Shown here: piece after piece, positions 25,270-34,130 of the stretch
How positions within the stretch are numbered: the first letter of the stretch is position 1
How the letters are laid out: every line of letters begins with the position of its first letter
Source: Planctomycetaceae bacterium
GTDB lineage: Bacteria > Planctomycetota > Planctomycetia > Gemmatales > Gemmataceae
Assembly (NCBI GenBank): GCA_013823135.1
Contig: PNLP01000036.1
Coordinates: 1-64,000 of the forward strand
Reading direction: 5' to 3'
Length of the DNA stretch: 64,000 nt
The notes under the pieces: model-generated
Seen by the model: the letters and a program-made list of their open reading frames with translations, nothing else
What the model was told of the DNA's origin: nothing
The model's database searches: none
Program-made: the position numbers and the translations under genes

Positions 25270-26856
25270 CTAACGATCTTCAGCCGCCCGGAAGTCGTAC
25301 CGGTATGCAGAACTTCCAGGTCGGCGAATTTCCTCACGGCACTCCCCGAGCGACTCTGCGTAAGCCCGGATTTGCGATTCCTCAGTGCCGTGGCGGTGCG
25401 AAAATACAACCCAGACCCGTGGCTCGCCCGCGAACTTGCGGAGTTCGTCCCGGTAGCCGGTGCGCCGCTGGCGGTTCTCGGTTCCAACGGTTACCGCGAC
25501 GGGGAACGGCTCCGTGCGGGTGTAAAACGTGAACGCCGGGGCCGCGTTGTAGTACAGGTACACCCGATCGCCGGGTTGCACGCGACTTCGGACCTCGGCC
25601 AGCACTTCCGTGATTTGCTCGTGCCGCGATGGCCGCAAGAATTCCTGAGCCGTTTCGAACAGCGGCGCGACGAGCAGGACGCCCAGCAACCCGGTCGCCG
25701 CGAACGGGTGCGAGGGGGACAACGCCGACACGATTTCGCTAGCCCCACGGGCCACCGCCAGCACCGCCAGCGGCACGAGGAACAGCAGCAGTCGCCCGGC
25801 GAACGGGTACTTGTGCAAGCCTGACGCGACGAGTACCAACAACACGGGCACGACCATCGCTACCGCGACCTGCCAGCGATCTCGCCAGAACGCCCCGATC
25901 CCGACAAGGCCAAGCAGAGCCGCGACCGCGCCGACCTTGAACTCACCTCCCGCGAACCCACCCGGATACGCGAAGAAACCGAAATAGTGATCCACGATCC
26001 AGGCCAGATCACCCGGCGAGGTTGGCGGCAACGGCAGGAAGTGGCCCGCCCAGTAATCGAGCAGGTACTGGCTGTTTCCCAGATGCCGCAGGGTGAGCAG
26101 GTAACACGCCACGAAACTCGCCAGCCAGCACCCGATGGTGGCGACACTCGCGACTGTCCGCCGACGGTCGCGAGTGAAGGCAGCATCGACGAACAGTGCT
26201 GTTCCGATGCCCCCCAGTACGAACGCCGCGGGGTGCGAGAACCACACGGCCACCGCGCCAGACACCGCGAGGACCGCATAACGCCAGCCACCACTCGCGC
26301 CGTGCAACAACCCGAACGCCACGCCGAACAGGCCGATTGCAATAGCGGCATCGAGCGCGTACTGCTTGCATTCCGCCGAGTAACTCACGAGCACGGGATT
26401 CACCGCCATGAGCGTCAGTGCGAGCGTACCCGCTGCCGCGGGAAGCATGCGTCGAGCGAGCCATGCGAACCCGATCAGGCCGAATACCGACGCGGCAAAT
26501 GGGAACAGTCGCAATCCCCACTCCGACTCACCAATCAGCGTAATGGTGGCCTTAGTAGCGAGCAAGAACCCGGCGGGAGCACCCTGGTTCCAGTCGAGCG
26601 GTTCGAGCAACCGGGCGGGCGACCGCTCCACGAGGTTCAACGCGATCATGGCTTCGTCGATCCAGAGATTGCGGTTCTGGATCATGGGGACGAGACGCAA
26701 TCCGATCCCGAGCAAAACCAGCGCGACAACGAGCGTGCGGGAGTTCAGCCACGAACGGCCGGTGGCTGCGGGCAATTCTGGGGCGAGCACAATGGTAGGC
26801 GTGCCGATCGTACCGAGCCTGTTCGTGAGTCGGGGGCCATCCATTGCCGGGGTCAT
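25270..26856 (-). CDS. polytopic membrane glycosyltransferase-like protein, GT39/ArnT superfamily (528 aa)
   Basis: The likely start is the ATG at 26856 (MTPAMDGPRL), which is better placed than the in-frame start at 26928. After a ~35-residue cytoplasmic tail come about ten hydrophobic helices. The loop after the first helix contains LWIDEAMIALN, the acidic DE position typical of GT-C glycosyltransferases using polyprenyl-phosphate sugars. SYSAECKQYALD and HLGNSQYLLDYWAGH occur at positions expected in this superfamily. The C-terminal soluble part (residues ~420-528: RVQPGDRVYLYYNAAPAF) is typical of planctomycete homologues. Donor and acceptor are unknown. Confidence 0.75.
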   Translation of the reverse strand: MTPAMDGPRLTNRLGTIGTPTIVLAPELPAATGRSWLNSRTLVVALVLLGIGLRLVPMIQNRNLWIDEAMIALNLVERSPARLLEPLDWNQGAPAGFLLATKATITLIGESEWGLRLFPFAASVFGLIGFAWLARRMLPAAAGTLALTLMAVNPVLVSYSAECKQYALDAAIAIGLFGVAFGLLHGASGGWRYAVLAVSGAVAVWFSHPAAFVLGGIGTALFVDAAFTRDRRRTVASVATIGCWLASFVACYLLTLRHLGNSQYLLDYWAGHFLPLPPTSPGDLAWIVDHYFGFFAYPGGFAGGEFKVGAVAALLGLVGIGAFWRDRWQVAVAMVVPVLLVLVASGLHKYPFAGRLLLFLVPLAVLAVARGASEIVSALSPSHPFAATGLLGVLLVAPLFETAQEFLRPSRHEQITEVLAEVRSRVQPGDRVYLYYNAAPAFTFYTRTEPFPVAVTVGTENRQRRTGYRDELRKFAGEPRVWVVFSHRHGTEESQIRAYAESLGECREEIRRPGSSAYRYDFRAAEDR

Positions 26857-26941
26857 GCGGAGAACTCCAGGGCGCAGTGAGGCGAAAGGGTAACTCTCAC
26901 CCACGCCGGGAATCAACCCCAAGGGCAAATCCGCAAAAGAG

Positions 26942-27060
26942 GATTCACCGGAGAGAACGCAGAGGACGCAGAGGCAAAACCAAGACCGAGAGAATGCGGA
27001 GTTATAAACACATCGCCGTCTGTCTTCTCCTTGCGTCCATTGCGTTCTCTCTGATGAATC
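26942..27060. repeat. imperfect palindrome (arms ~34 bp)
   Basis: The left arm from 26942 contains GAGAGAACGCAGAGGACGCA; its inverted counterpart with about five mismatches ends at 27060 (CTTGCGTCCATTGCGTTCTC). The spacer is about 50 bases. It belongs with the larger palindromes at 42840 and 57422 in general style. Confidence 0.65.
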
Positions 27061-27157
27061 TCTTCGATTCGGTCACGCGATCTGCCAAAAACCCAAAATC
27101 GCAAGACGCTTCGTGCCTCAGCGGTTACTATGTCGCTGTGACCCTCATACCCTGTGA

Positions 27158-28102
27158 ATGACCTTGAAAATCCGCACATTCCAGCCCGACGACGAAGCGG
27201 CCCAGGTCGACGTGTATAACACCACGGCCTCCGCCCTTCCCGGTTGCAAACTCGCGACCGCGGCCGACGTTCAGAAGCGAACCAGCGCTCCCACGTTCGA
27301 CGCGACCAGCCGGTTCTATGCCGAGGAAGCGGGCCAGGTCGTCGGGTACTGCGTTCTGGAACCCGAGCAAGGACGGGTCAGTTTCCCCTGGTGCAAAGCT
27401 GGCTTCGAGTCGGCCGCACCACAATTGCTCGAAGCCGCAGTACAATCGGCCAGGCAACGCGGGCTCACCAAGCTCATTGCCGCGTATCGCAAGGACTGGG
27501 AGCCTGTCCTGCGGTTCTTCACCGAGCACGGTTTCACGCACGCCCGGGACATGATTAACTACTGGAGTGCGTTGGGGGATATGCCGACTCTGCTCAGCAA
27601 GTCCGTGCCGGTCGAGGAACTGGTGCCCGAGGACATCCCGGCGATCGCGGCACTGGGGCAAGGCGTCATACGCATTCCGGAAGACAAACTGGAAGCATAC
27701 TTCTTCGCGAACCCATACTTCCCGGCTCGCTCCGTCCGGGTGTTGCGAGCGAGAGGCACCGGGATGCCTTACGCGGTCGCGCTGGGATTGGATAATCGCG
27801 AGTACGCGGATGTGCGGAAGATCGATCCGCTGGCCCCTTGCTTCCGACTCGGAGCGTTCGGCACCGAGGGATTGAGCACCAAGCGAGTGAACGGCCTGTT
27901 CAGCTTCCTCGCCCTCGAACCCGAACGAGCCGCAGCGGCCGCGCTCACACTTCTCTCGACATTGAGCGAGGAACTCACCGACGGATCGGTGGATGCGTTC
28001 GCGGCGCAGTGCCCATCCGACGTGCGGTACCTCGTGGCGTTCTACAGCCGCTACTTCAAGGAGCAGGGCCGCTTCCCCGTGTTGGAAATGCAGTTGGTTT
28101 AG
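27158..28102 (+). CDS. GNAT-fold acetyltransferase-like protein, two domains (314 aa)
   Basis: ATG at 27158. The N-terminal GNAT domain (residues 1-145) begins LKIRTFQPDDEAAQVDVYN and has the beta4/beta5 region VVGYCVLEPEQGRVSFPWCK and the typical VLRFFTEHGF. The second half (about 150-314) is a degenerate GNAT-like repeat (VPVEELVPEDIPAIAAL, then VDAFAAQCPSDVRYLVAFY). A canonical Q/RxxGxG acetyl-CoA loop is weak in the first half (ARQRGLTKL). Substrate unknown. It is convergent with the M48 peptidase gene across a strong hairpin. Confidence 0.75.
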   Translation: MTLKIRTFQPDDEAAQVDVYNTTASALPGCKLATAADVQKRTSAPTFDATSRFYAEEAGQVVGYCVLEPEQGRVSFPWCKAGFESAAPQLLEAAVQSARQRGLTKLIAAYRKDWEPVLRFFTEHGFTHARDMINYWSALGDMPTLLSKSVPVEELVPEDIPAIAALGQGVIRIPEDKLEAYFFANPYFPARSVRVLRARGTGMPYAVALGLDNREYADVRKIDPLAPCFRLGAFGTEGLSTKRVNGLFSFLALEPERAAAAALTLLSTLSEELTDGSVDAFAAQCPSDVRYLVAFYSRYFKEQGRFPVLEMQLV

Positions 28103-28117
28103 GTCGCATTACTATTC

Positions 28118-28172
28118 CGAGCCCGACCGCCAAGCGAGGTTCACGTTGTTCCTCGCTTGGCGGTCGGGCTCG
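28118..28172. terminator. bidirectional terminator hairpin
   Basis: A perfect 22-bp inverted repeat: the left arm at 28118-28139 starts CGAGCCCGACCGCC and the right arm at 28151-28172 ends GGCGGTCGGGCTCG. The loop is 11 bases. It lies between the convergent stops at 28102 and 28233. Confidence 0.8.
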
Positions 28173-28232
28173 GGCTCGGGCGAATGTCGCCGTTGCCCCG
28201 CTGAGACAACCGCAACGCCGACCGGTTCGAAT

Positions 28233-30932
28233 TCACTTCCCGATGGGCGACTTCTCTCCGGGCTTCACAAACGTGATTCGCACTGCGGGGCGTCGGCCCG
28301 CGGCCGGTACCACCGTCTCCGAAACACTACAGGTTATGATCGCGGGATCCGATCCGAGCCCGGGGCGGGGCACGGGAGTCGCACCCGCGTCAGGCTTCAC
28401 TGCGGCGGACCCAAACGACGGTCGAGGTGACGGGGTGGTTGACCCCGTGTCTGTCTTCGGCGTTGCCACGGTCAACCCTGAGCCTCCGATCTTGGCCATC
28501 GGTTTGGAAACGGCGTCAGAAAGCGGTTTGGAAACGGCTGGCCTCTCCAGGGATTCATCATCGGGATATAGCGTGTACCGCGACTCCTGATCGTCGGGCA
28601 GCGGGGCAGGTTTCGAAAGTTCTGCCTTCGTCACCGCCGCGAGCCTCGACTTCCCACTGGGGCTGTCTTCCGCGTCGAGCGAAAGCAACCCACCCGCGTT
28701 CGCCGGAACCGGTTCCACCTCGTCGAGCGTGAACACCTCAGTCGCGGAACCATCTTTCGCCTCGCTCAACGGAACGGGCACCGTGTCGTTCGTATGGGGT
28801 GCAGAGCCAAACGCGACCGAGGCCGTTGCCACGACTGACGCAGGTTCGGCAACCGTTGTTTGCGGAATCGTTTCCAGGGAAGCCGGCACCGCCTCGAATT
28901 CCGCCGGAGCAACTTCCGGCTCGGCTGAAACGCGGGCGGAGTCGGTCATCGTCTCGGTCATGAGGGGAACCGCAGTATCGAGAACTTCCGGCTCCTGTGT
29001 GGGCTTCGACTCGGGCTCTGGTTCGGCGACGGCTTTCACCACCAATTCCGCGACGACCTCAGCCACCAGTGGCGTAGGTTCAGCCACGGGCGCGGCTTCC
29101 GCCACCGATGCGTCGGGAAGCGGAGTGGCCGGCACGACAACCGCAGTTGCCTGTGCAACCACCGAAGCAATCGGAACCGCGACAGGTTCCATCTCCGCTG
29201 CGACAGGAACAGCCGGCGTCGTTTCAGGAACGGGCACGGCTTCGGCGACGGCTTCCGCGAATGCAACTGGCTCGGCCGACGGCATGGCGAGCGGAGCCAC
29301 TAACGGAACGGGCACAGCGACCCGAGCGGCGTCGGGAACCCCACTTGACAGGATGTCATCGCTATCGACGACCCGGATCACTTCATCGAAGATCGTTTCC
29401 CCTTGGAGTTCGTCATCCACCGGCCCAACGAGAACCGCAGGTGGCAACGGTTCGGGGATATTGACGACCGGGATCGGCTCCTCCACGGGTACCAGACTGA
29501 TCGACTCGACCGCTCCTGGGGACTGGATCTCACCTGTGTCGAACAACCGCTCAAAGTTTTCCTGCACCGGGGCACGCTGGTTGATCTCGGGATACTCCTT
29601 GTCGATGTAGCCCTGGATGGTTTGAGCATCGACCAGGTCCGCGTTCTTCCGGATGTGAAACACCACCCGGTAGAATTCGTAGGACAGCAGCTCTTTGAGT
29701 TCCGCGACGTTGTCGAACAGAACCCACGGGGAGCGGTGGTCCATCACCGCAGGGACGAAGTGCTCCTTGGCATTCTCCTCGCGGTCGGCATTGGACGGAT
29801 GCCCTCGCCACATCGGCGGTGTGTCTTCGTCGTCGGAGTCATTGTCCTCGGGGTCGAAGATCCGAATGGCTTCACCGGAATTCGGCTCAGGCAATTCTGG
29901 GGGCAGACCGAACTCGGGTGCCTGGGTTTTCCACCGAACAATGGCAGCGGCTCGATCCTGATGCAGATACAGGTCGTTTGAGTACAGGTCGTGACCATCG
30001 GCCAGTTTGAGCAGATCGTCGATCGCCTGATTAAAGCATCGCGTTCCGAACCGTGCCCGGAGCAACCCGTGGGTGACAGCATCGCTTCCGGCCGCGCTCA
30101 CTGCCACGAGGTCGGCGTGATACTCTTGTTCCCACACCATCGCCCGCCCGGGGAGGGCAACCGTCTTCACGGTCAGCCAGAGTAACGCGTGACCGGCCTC
30201 CAGCAACCAACTGATGGGGTACACGACCGGCCATGTGACCATTTTGAGCGAGAACCCGCCGGAATCGGTCTCCGGGTTGTGCTTGCAACGCCGGATAATG
30301 CGGTCGAAGAAGTCTTCGCCCTCGATCATGTCGAATACGATGTGCTGGACGACGGCGCAATAACTCTTGGAGCGGCCAAGGTGGCAGAAATGGCCGAACT
30401 CATGGGCCAGGATCGCCTTGAACTCGCTGAGGTTCGTGCAGTTCACCAACCCCGCGCCGATCAGCAATTCTCGCCTGGGTTCAACAAACAAATTGATGAG
30501 CGACGTGCTGACTGTGTACTCCGCGATCACGTCAGGGCAGACATACACCCGGTTCGGGAACGGTGCTCCAAGTTCGTCGCACAACTGGTGCAGGAAGTCG
30601 AACAGAATCGGGTGTTCGTCGTCAGTCACCTCGACATACATTTCCCGATTCACGGCGGGCCGCTTGAAGAAGCCCTTGAGCAGGAACAGGCAGAATGTGG
30701 CTCCCAACACAGCGCCGACGACCTTGAAAACCGCGTACGTCCCGGGAAACGTGAGAACACACCAGACGCCAACCATGGCGAACAGGACGATCATCGCGAA
30801 GTAGAAGATGAGAAAGACAAACAGTCCGGTGAGCACCCGGTTCTGTTGCCTCGCGAACGAATCGGCGTAGTCCGTGAGCCCTTCGGGCACATCGGGCGGG
30901 CTTGGCGGATATGGGGTTTTCGGCTCGGACAT
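28233..30932 (-). CDS. membrane M48-family metallopeptidase with long low-complexity tail (899 aa)
   Basis: The ATG at 30932 (MSEPKTPYPP) is preferred over the in-frame start at 30995. Two hydrophobic segments lie at about residues 35-60 and 68-88. The zinc site is HEFGH (177-181) with the third ligand in EQEYHADLVA (~268-271), as in HtpX/Ste24-type M48 peptidases. The catalytic region ends near residue 360. An acidic linker (FDPEDNDSDDEDTPP) follows. Roughly residues 490-800 are Ala/Val/Pro/Glu-rich and disordered-looking, and a basic segment closes the protein. The tail is far longer than in typical M48 enzymes and is likely exposed. Role inferred: membrane protein quality control or regulated proteolysis. 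Confidence 0.85.
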   Translation of the reverse strand: MSEPKTPYPPSPPDVPEGLTDYADSFARQQNRVLTGLFVFLIFYFAMIVLFAMVGVWCVLTFPGTYAVFKVVGAVLGATFCLFLLKGFFKRPAVNREMYVEVTDDEHPILFDFLHQLCDELGAPFPNRVYVCPDVIAEYTVSTSLINLFVEPRRELLIGAGLVNCTNLSEFKAILAHEFGHFCHLGRSKSYCAVVQHIVFDMIEGEDFFDRIIRRCKHNPETDSGGFSLKMVTWPVVYPISWLLEAGHALLWLTVKTVALPGRAMVWEQEYHADLVAVSAAGSDAVTHGLLRARFGTRCFNQAIDDLLKLADGHDLYSNDLYLHQDRAAAIVRWKTQAPEFGLPPELPEPNSGEAIRIFDPEDNDSDDEDTPPMWRGHPSNADREENAKEHFVPAVMDHRSPWVLFDNVAELKELLSYEFYRVVFHIRKNADLVDAQTIQGYIDKEYPEINQRAPVQENFERLFDTGEIQSPGAVESISLVPVEEPIPVVNIPEPLPPAVLVGPVDDELQGETIFDEVIRVVDSDDILSSGVPDAARVAVPVPLVAPLAMPSAEPVAFAEAVAEAVPVPETTPAVPVAAEMEPVAVPIASVVAQATAVVVPATPLPDASVAEAAPVAEPTPLVAEVVAELVVKAVAEPEPESKPTQEPEVLDTAVPLMTETMTDSARVSAEPEVAPAEFEAVPASLETIPQTTVAEPASVVATASVAFGSAPHTNDTVPVPLSEAKDGSATEVFTLDEVEPVPANAGGLLSLDAEDSPSGKSRLAAVTKAELSKPAPLPDDQESRYTLYPDDESLERPAVSKPLSDAVSKPMAKIGGSGLTVATPKTDTGSTTPSPRPSFGSAAVKPDAGATPVPRPGLGSDPAIITCSVSETVVPAAGRRPAVRITFVKPGEKSPIGK

Positions 30933-31315
30933 ACGACTCGTGGTGGTTGGGCGACTGGCACGGGTACTTTGGTTAACTCGACCACCGTTAGCCACACGTC
31001 GAGTGCGGCGACCTTTCCGCGATCGGAAAGATCCTCGTCAAAGCAGGTCGGGTCTTGACCACATCGGAGACGAAGTGGTCGGAACCATCAGGCTGATTCC
31101 GGGTGGGGAGAACACGCTCAACAACACCAACTGCCGAACTCCTGGGTCGTGGCCAATTAACGATGCCGACACAAAAACTTCACTCATCAACGATTGCCGG
31201 ACGGAAACGGTATGTCAATCCCTTAGATCCGGCTGGGAGATTTCTTGGAATTTCGGCGTCCGCCAACCAGTTCTAGCACACGGAAAAACGAACGCCATAT
31301 CAACTTTCGAGCAGG
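30933..31315. other. intergenic stretch, no gene recognised
   Basis: About 380 bases between the M48 start and the glgC stop. No hairpin, repeat or coding signal stands out. It should contain the promoter of the M48 gene. Confidence 0.4.
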
Positions 31316-32608
31316 TCAGATAATCACCCCGTCGGGGATGACTGCGCTACGGGGGATGCAGATGATCCCATCGCGGATGTGAAACATCCCATTGGGGCCG
31401 TCTGCCTCCTGGCGACGATCTTTGTTGATGAGTTTCACCCCACGGCCGATCCGCGAATCCTTGTCGAGAATCGCCGTCTCGATCACGCAGTTGTCGCCGA
31501 CCGTCAAGGAGGGTCGCCCGACGCGGATGTTCTCCTCACGTTGTGCGGGAGTCTCGAACGTATCGGACCCCAGCACAACCGTGTCCTTGATGACGCAATC
31601 GTTACCGATCCGGCTCCGGACTCCAATGAGACTGCGTTCGATCCGCGAACCGGCCCCGATCGCACATCCGTCTGCGACCACGCTTTCGGTCAGTGTAGCT
31701 CCATCGAAGCGGCTCGCCGGTAGGTTCCGCATGCGAGTGTAGATGACGCCATCCGGGGTGAAGAAGTCGAACGGCGGGTTGGAACTGGCCAACGCCAGGC
31801 TGGATTCGTGGTAACTGCGGATGGTGCCAAGGTCTTCCCAGTACCCATCGAAGAGGTGGGCACAGACCTTCTTGGTTTTGTAGTTCCGGGGGAACACTTC
31901 CTTGCCGAAGTCGGTGGCCAGCGGCTTGGCCGTGAGCAGTTCGTACAGCACCTCGGTCTTGAACAGGTAGATGCCCATGTTGGCGAGGTAGTGCCGGCCT
32001 TTGCAGGCGATGCCACGCTTTTCGATCCACTCGGCCGAGGTGTAATACGGTGCTCGCTCCTCCGCGGTCTTGGGCTTCTCCACGAACCCGGTCACCCGGC
32101 TGTGGGTGTCCATGCTCAGGAGGCCGAAGCCGGTCGTGTCCTTCTCAGGGACAGGAATCGCCGCGATGGTCACATCCGCACGGTGGCCCCGGTGGGTCTC
32201 GATGAGATGGCGGAAATCCATGCGATAGAGCTGATCGCCTGAAAGGATCAGCACTTCGTCGGGGTTTTCCCGCTCGATGTACGAGATATTTTGGCGGACA
32301 GCGTCGGCCGTACCCTGATACCAGTCGGCCGACTCGTTGGTTTGCTGGGCCGCGAGCACCTCAACGAAACCCTGGCTAAACATGTCGAACTTGTAGGTGT
32401 TCGCAATGTGCCGGTGCAAGCTGACGCTCAAGAATTGCGTCAGGATGTAAATGCTATTCAGGTCGCTGTTGATGCAGTTGGATATCGGGATGTCGATCAG
32501 TCGGTATTTACCAGCGACGGGAACGGCAGGCTTCGATCGGGCCTTGGTCAAGGGGAAGAGTCGCGTGCCACGCCCTCCGCCCAAAATAATCGACAAAACA
32601 GAACGCAT
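31316..32608 (-). CDS. glgC: glucose-1-phosphate adenylyltransferase (430 aa)
   Basis: The ATG at 32608 begins MRSVLSIILGGGRGTRLFPL, the nucleotidyltransferase signature, so the long in-frame extension to 33019 is rejected. It makes ADP-glucose from glucose-1-phosphate and ATP for glycogen synthesis. Visible features are KPAVPVAGKYRLIDI, the GTADAVRQN loop, ILSGDQLYRMDF (metal Asp), GFVEKP and the C-terminal left-handed beta-helix with hexad repeats (DGCAIGAGSRIERSLIGVRS), as in all GlgC. Length is normal. It is the last gene of the minus-strand series from 42818, with a 166-bp gap from the exporter ATPase, so it probably has its own promoter. Confidence 0.94.
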   Translation of the reverse strand: MRSVLSIILGGGRGTRLFPLTKARSKPAVPVAGKYRLIDIPISNCINSDLNSIYILTQFLSVSLHRHIANTYKFDMFSQGFVEVLAAQQTNESADWYQGTADAVRQNISYIERENPDEVLILSGDQLYRMDFRHLIETHRGHRADVTIAAIPVPEKDTTGFGLLSMDTHSRVTGFVEKPKTAEERAPYYTSAEWIEKRGIACKGRHYLANMGIYLFKTEVLYELLTAKPLATDFGKEVFPRNYKTKKVCAHLFDGYWEDLGTIRSYHESSLALASSNPPFDFFTPDGVIYTRMRNLPASRFDGATLTESVVADGCAIGAGSRIERSLIGVRSRIGNDCVIKDTVVLGSDTFETPAQREENIRVGRPSLTVGDNCVIETAILDKDSRIGRGVKLINKDRRQEADGPNGMFHIRDGIICIPRSAVIPDGVII

Positions 32609-32774
32609 GACGACAAGCCTCGAAATGGAATCTCGCGTTTGAGCGGGGCCGGACGGACGGGAGAGCCGGCCGAACGACTCGATGCTAACATCGGCTCTTT
32701 CCGAGCGGAAGCGTGAACGCTCCAGAACGCCGGAAGGTACGGCAAATTGTATCGATTCGTCTGGTCCCGCGACC

Positions 32775-34130
32775 TTAATTGGGCCGTTCTTCAGCGCGGC
32801 GGAAGTTCTCCAGGATGCGGTCGATGAACGGCCGGCTGACAGTCTTGTGCCGGTCGAACGCGACCCGGTCCACGGTATAAACCTCGACGCGGTCGATGGC
32901 TCGAACGGTGGCGTTGCGTGGCTGGTCCATGAGCAGCGCAACTTCGCCGAAGTAGCGGCCGGGGCCGAGTTCCGCCACCTTCCGCAGGTGCGGCCCGCCG
33001 GGCGATCGCCACACCTCAACCGTCCCGCGGCGAATCAGGTAAAACTTGCTGTGTTCATCCACTGGGTCGCCGACCTGCACGATCTCTTCCCCCGGCTCGT
33101 AGACCTCGACTTTGCCAGGATTCGCCGTGAGTTGATCGGGGCGCACGGGCATATCAGGATGAACGCCGACCAGGAGCTCGTCCGCGATCTTCTGCTGTTC
33201 GTCCGGCAGGATTGCCGCGAACGCCGCGCTCTGCCGCAACCCATCCCGCACGAAAATCCGCTCGGCCACGACGACGTTTGACTCGATCCGGCCGCGTTCC
33301 ATGTGAACGATGCGGTCCGCCAGGTTCATGATGCGTGAATCGTGGGTGACGATCAGGCTCGTGGTGCCGGTGTCGCGGGCCATCGCCCTGAGGAGCGGAA
33401 CCTGCCACGGAGCGAGCCGACCCGCCTCACCGGCCTCTTCATTGGTGCGAACGAGTTTGGCCAGTTCCTCGTCGGGACGGGTGCGGGCAAGGTTCTGGAG
33501 AAGCGTAACCACGGCCAACCCCGTGTTGGCGTCGAGCGCCGCGGTCGGTTCGTCGGCCAGCACGAGCTTGGGTCGGTTCACGAGCGCTCGCGCCACGGCC
33601 ACCCGCTGCCGCTGCCCGCCGGAGAGTTGTGCCGGCTTGTGGTCGAACCGCACCTTCTGCGGCTTGCCTTGAATGTCGAGGGTGCCGAGGATCAGGTACT
33701 GAAGCAGGTCGCGGGCGTCGGCATTTGGGTCGCCCTTCGAGTTGCGCAGTCGTTGCGCCATGCGGATGTTCTGCATGGCCGTCAGGGAGTCGAAGAGGTT
33801 GTGCCTCTGGAAGATGAACCCAATCAGCCTGCGGACGTGGACGAGATCCGGCTCCGGGGTGTTGAGCAACTTGCGGTAGTCGCCGCGGTCGCCATCCCAG
33901 ACTTCGATCTGGCCTTCCTGAAGTTTTCGAAGCCCGCCGATGAGCGTGAGAATCGTCGTCTTCCCGGACCCGGACGGCCCGCTCATGATGACGAGTTCAC
34001 CCGGCATCACCTCCAGAGTGTTGTTGAACAACACCTGGGTGCGTGTCTCGCCAGAGCCAAAGAAGTGGTTCACCCCCGTGATCCGGAGGACGGGTGAACC
34101 GGGGGGTGGCAGTGCAGTGCTAGAAGACAT
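32775..34130 (-). CDS. DevA-like ABC transporter ATPase fused to a cyclic-nucleotide-binding domain (451 aa)
   Basis: ATG at 34130, overlapping the permease gene by 11 bases. The ATPase has Walker A GPSGSGKT (51-58), Q-loop FQRHN, signature LSGGQRQRVAVARAL (169-183), Walker B LVLADEP (189-195) and H-loop VTHD (261-264). About residues 338-430 form a cNMP-binding/Crp-like beta-roll (EVYEPGEEIVQVGD, FYLIRRGTVEVW, GRYFGEVALLMDQPRNATVRA). The phosphate-cassette Glu and Arg are both present, so binding of a cyclic nucleotide is possible. An insertion (~215-245) occupies the region before the H-loop. With the permeases and HlyD-like protein it forms a DevBCA/MacB-type exporter. Confidence 0.9.
   Translation of the reverse strand: MSSSTALPPPGSPVLRITGVNHFFGSGETRTQVLFNNTLEVMPGELVIMSGPSGSGKTTILTLIGGLRKLQEGQIEVWDGDRGDYRKLLNTPEPDLVHVRRLIGFIFQRHNLFDSLTAMQNIRMAQRLRNSKGDPNADARDLLQYLILGTLDIQGKPQKVRFDHKPAQLSGGQRQRVAVARALVNRPKLVLADEPTAALDANTGLAVVTLLQNLARTRPDEELAKLVRTNEEAGEAGRLAPWQVPLLRAMARDTGTTSLIVTHDSRIMNLADRIVHMERGRIESNVVVAERIFVRDGLRQSAAFAAILPDEQQKIADELLVGVHPDMPVRPDQLTANPGKVEVYEPGEEIVQVGDPVDEHSKFYLIRRGTVEVWRSPGGPHLRKVAELGPGRYFGEVALLMDQPRNATVRAIDRVEVYTVDRVAFDRHKTVSRPFIDRILENFRRAEERPN

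Noticed and set aside
32609..33019. N-terminal extension of glgC
   Set aside because: The frame is open but the sequence has no GlgC homology and overlaps the ATPase gene; the true start is at 32608.
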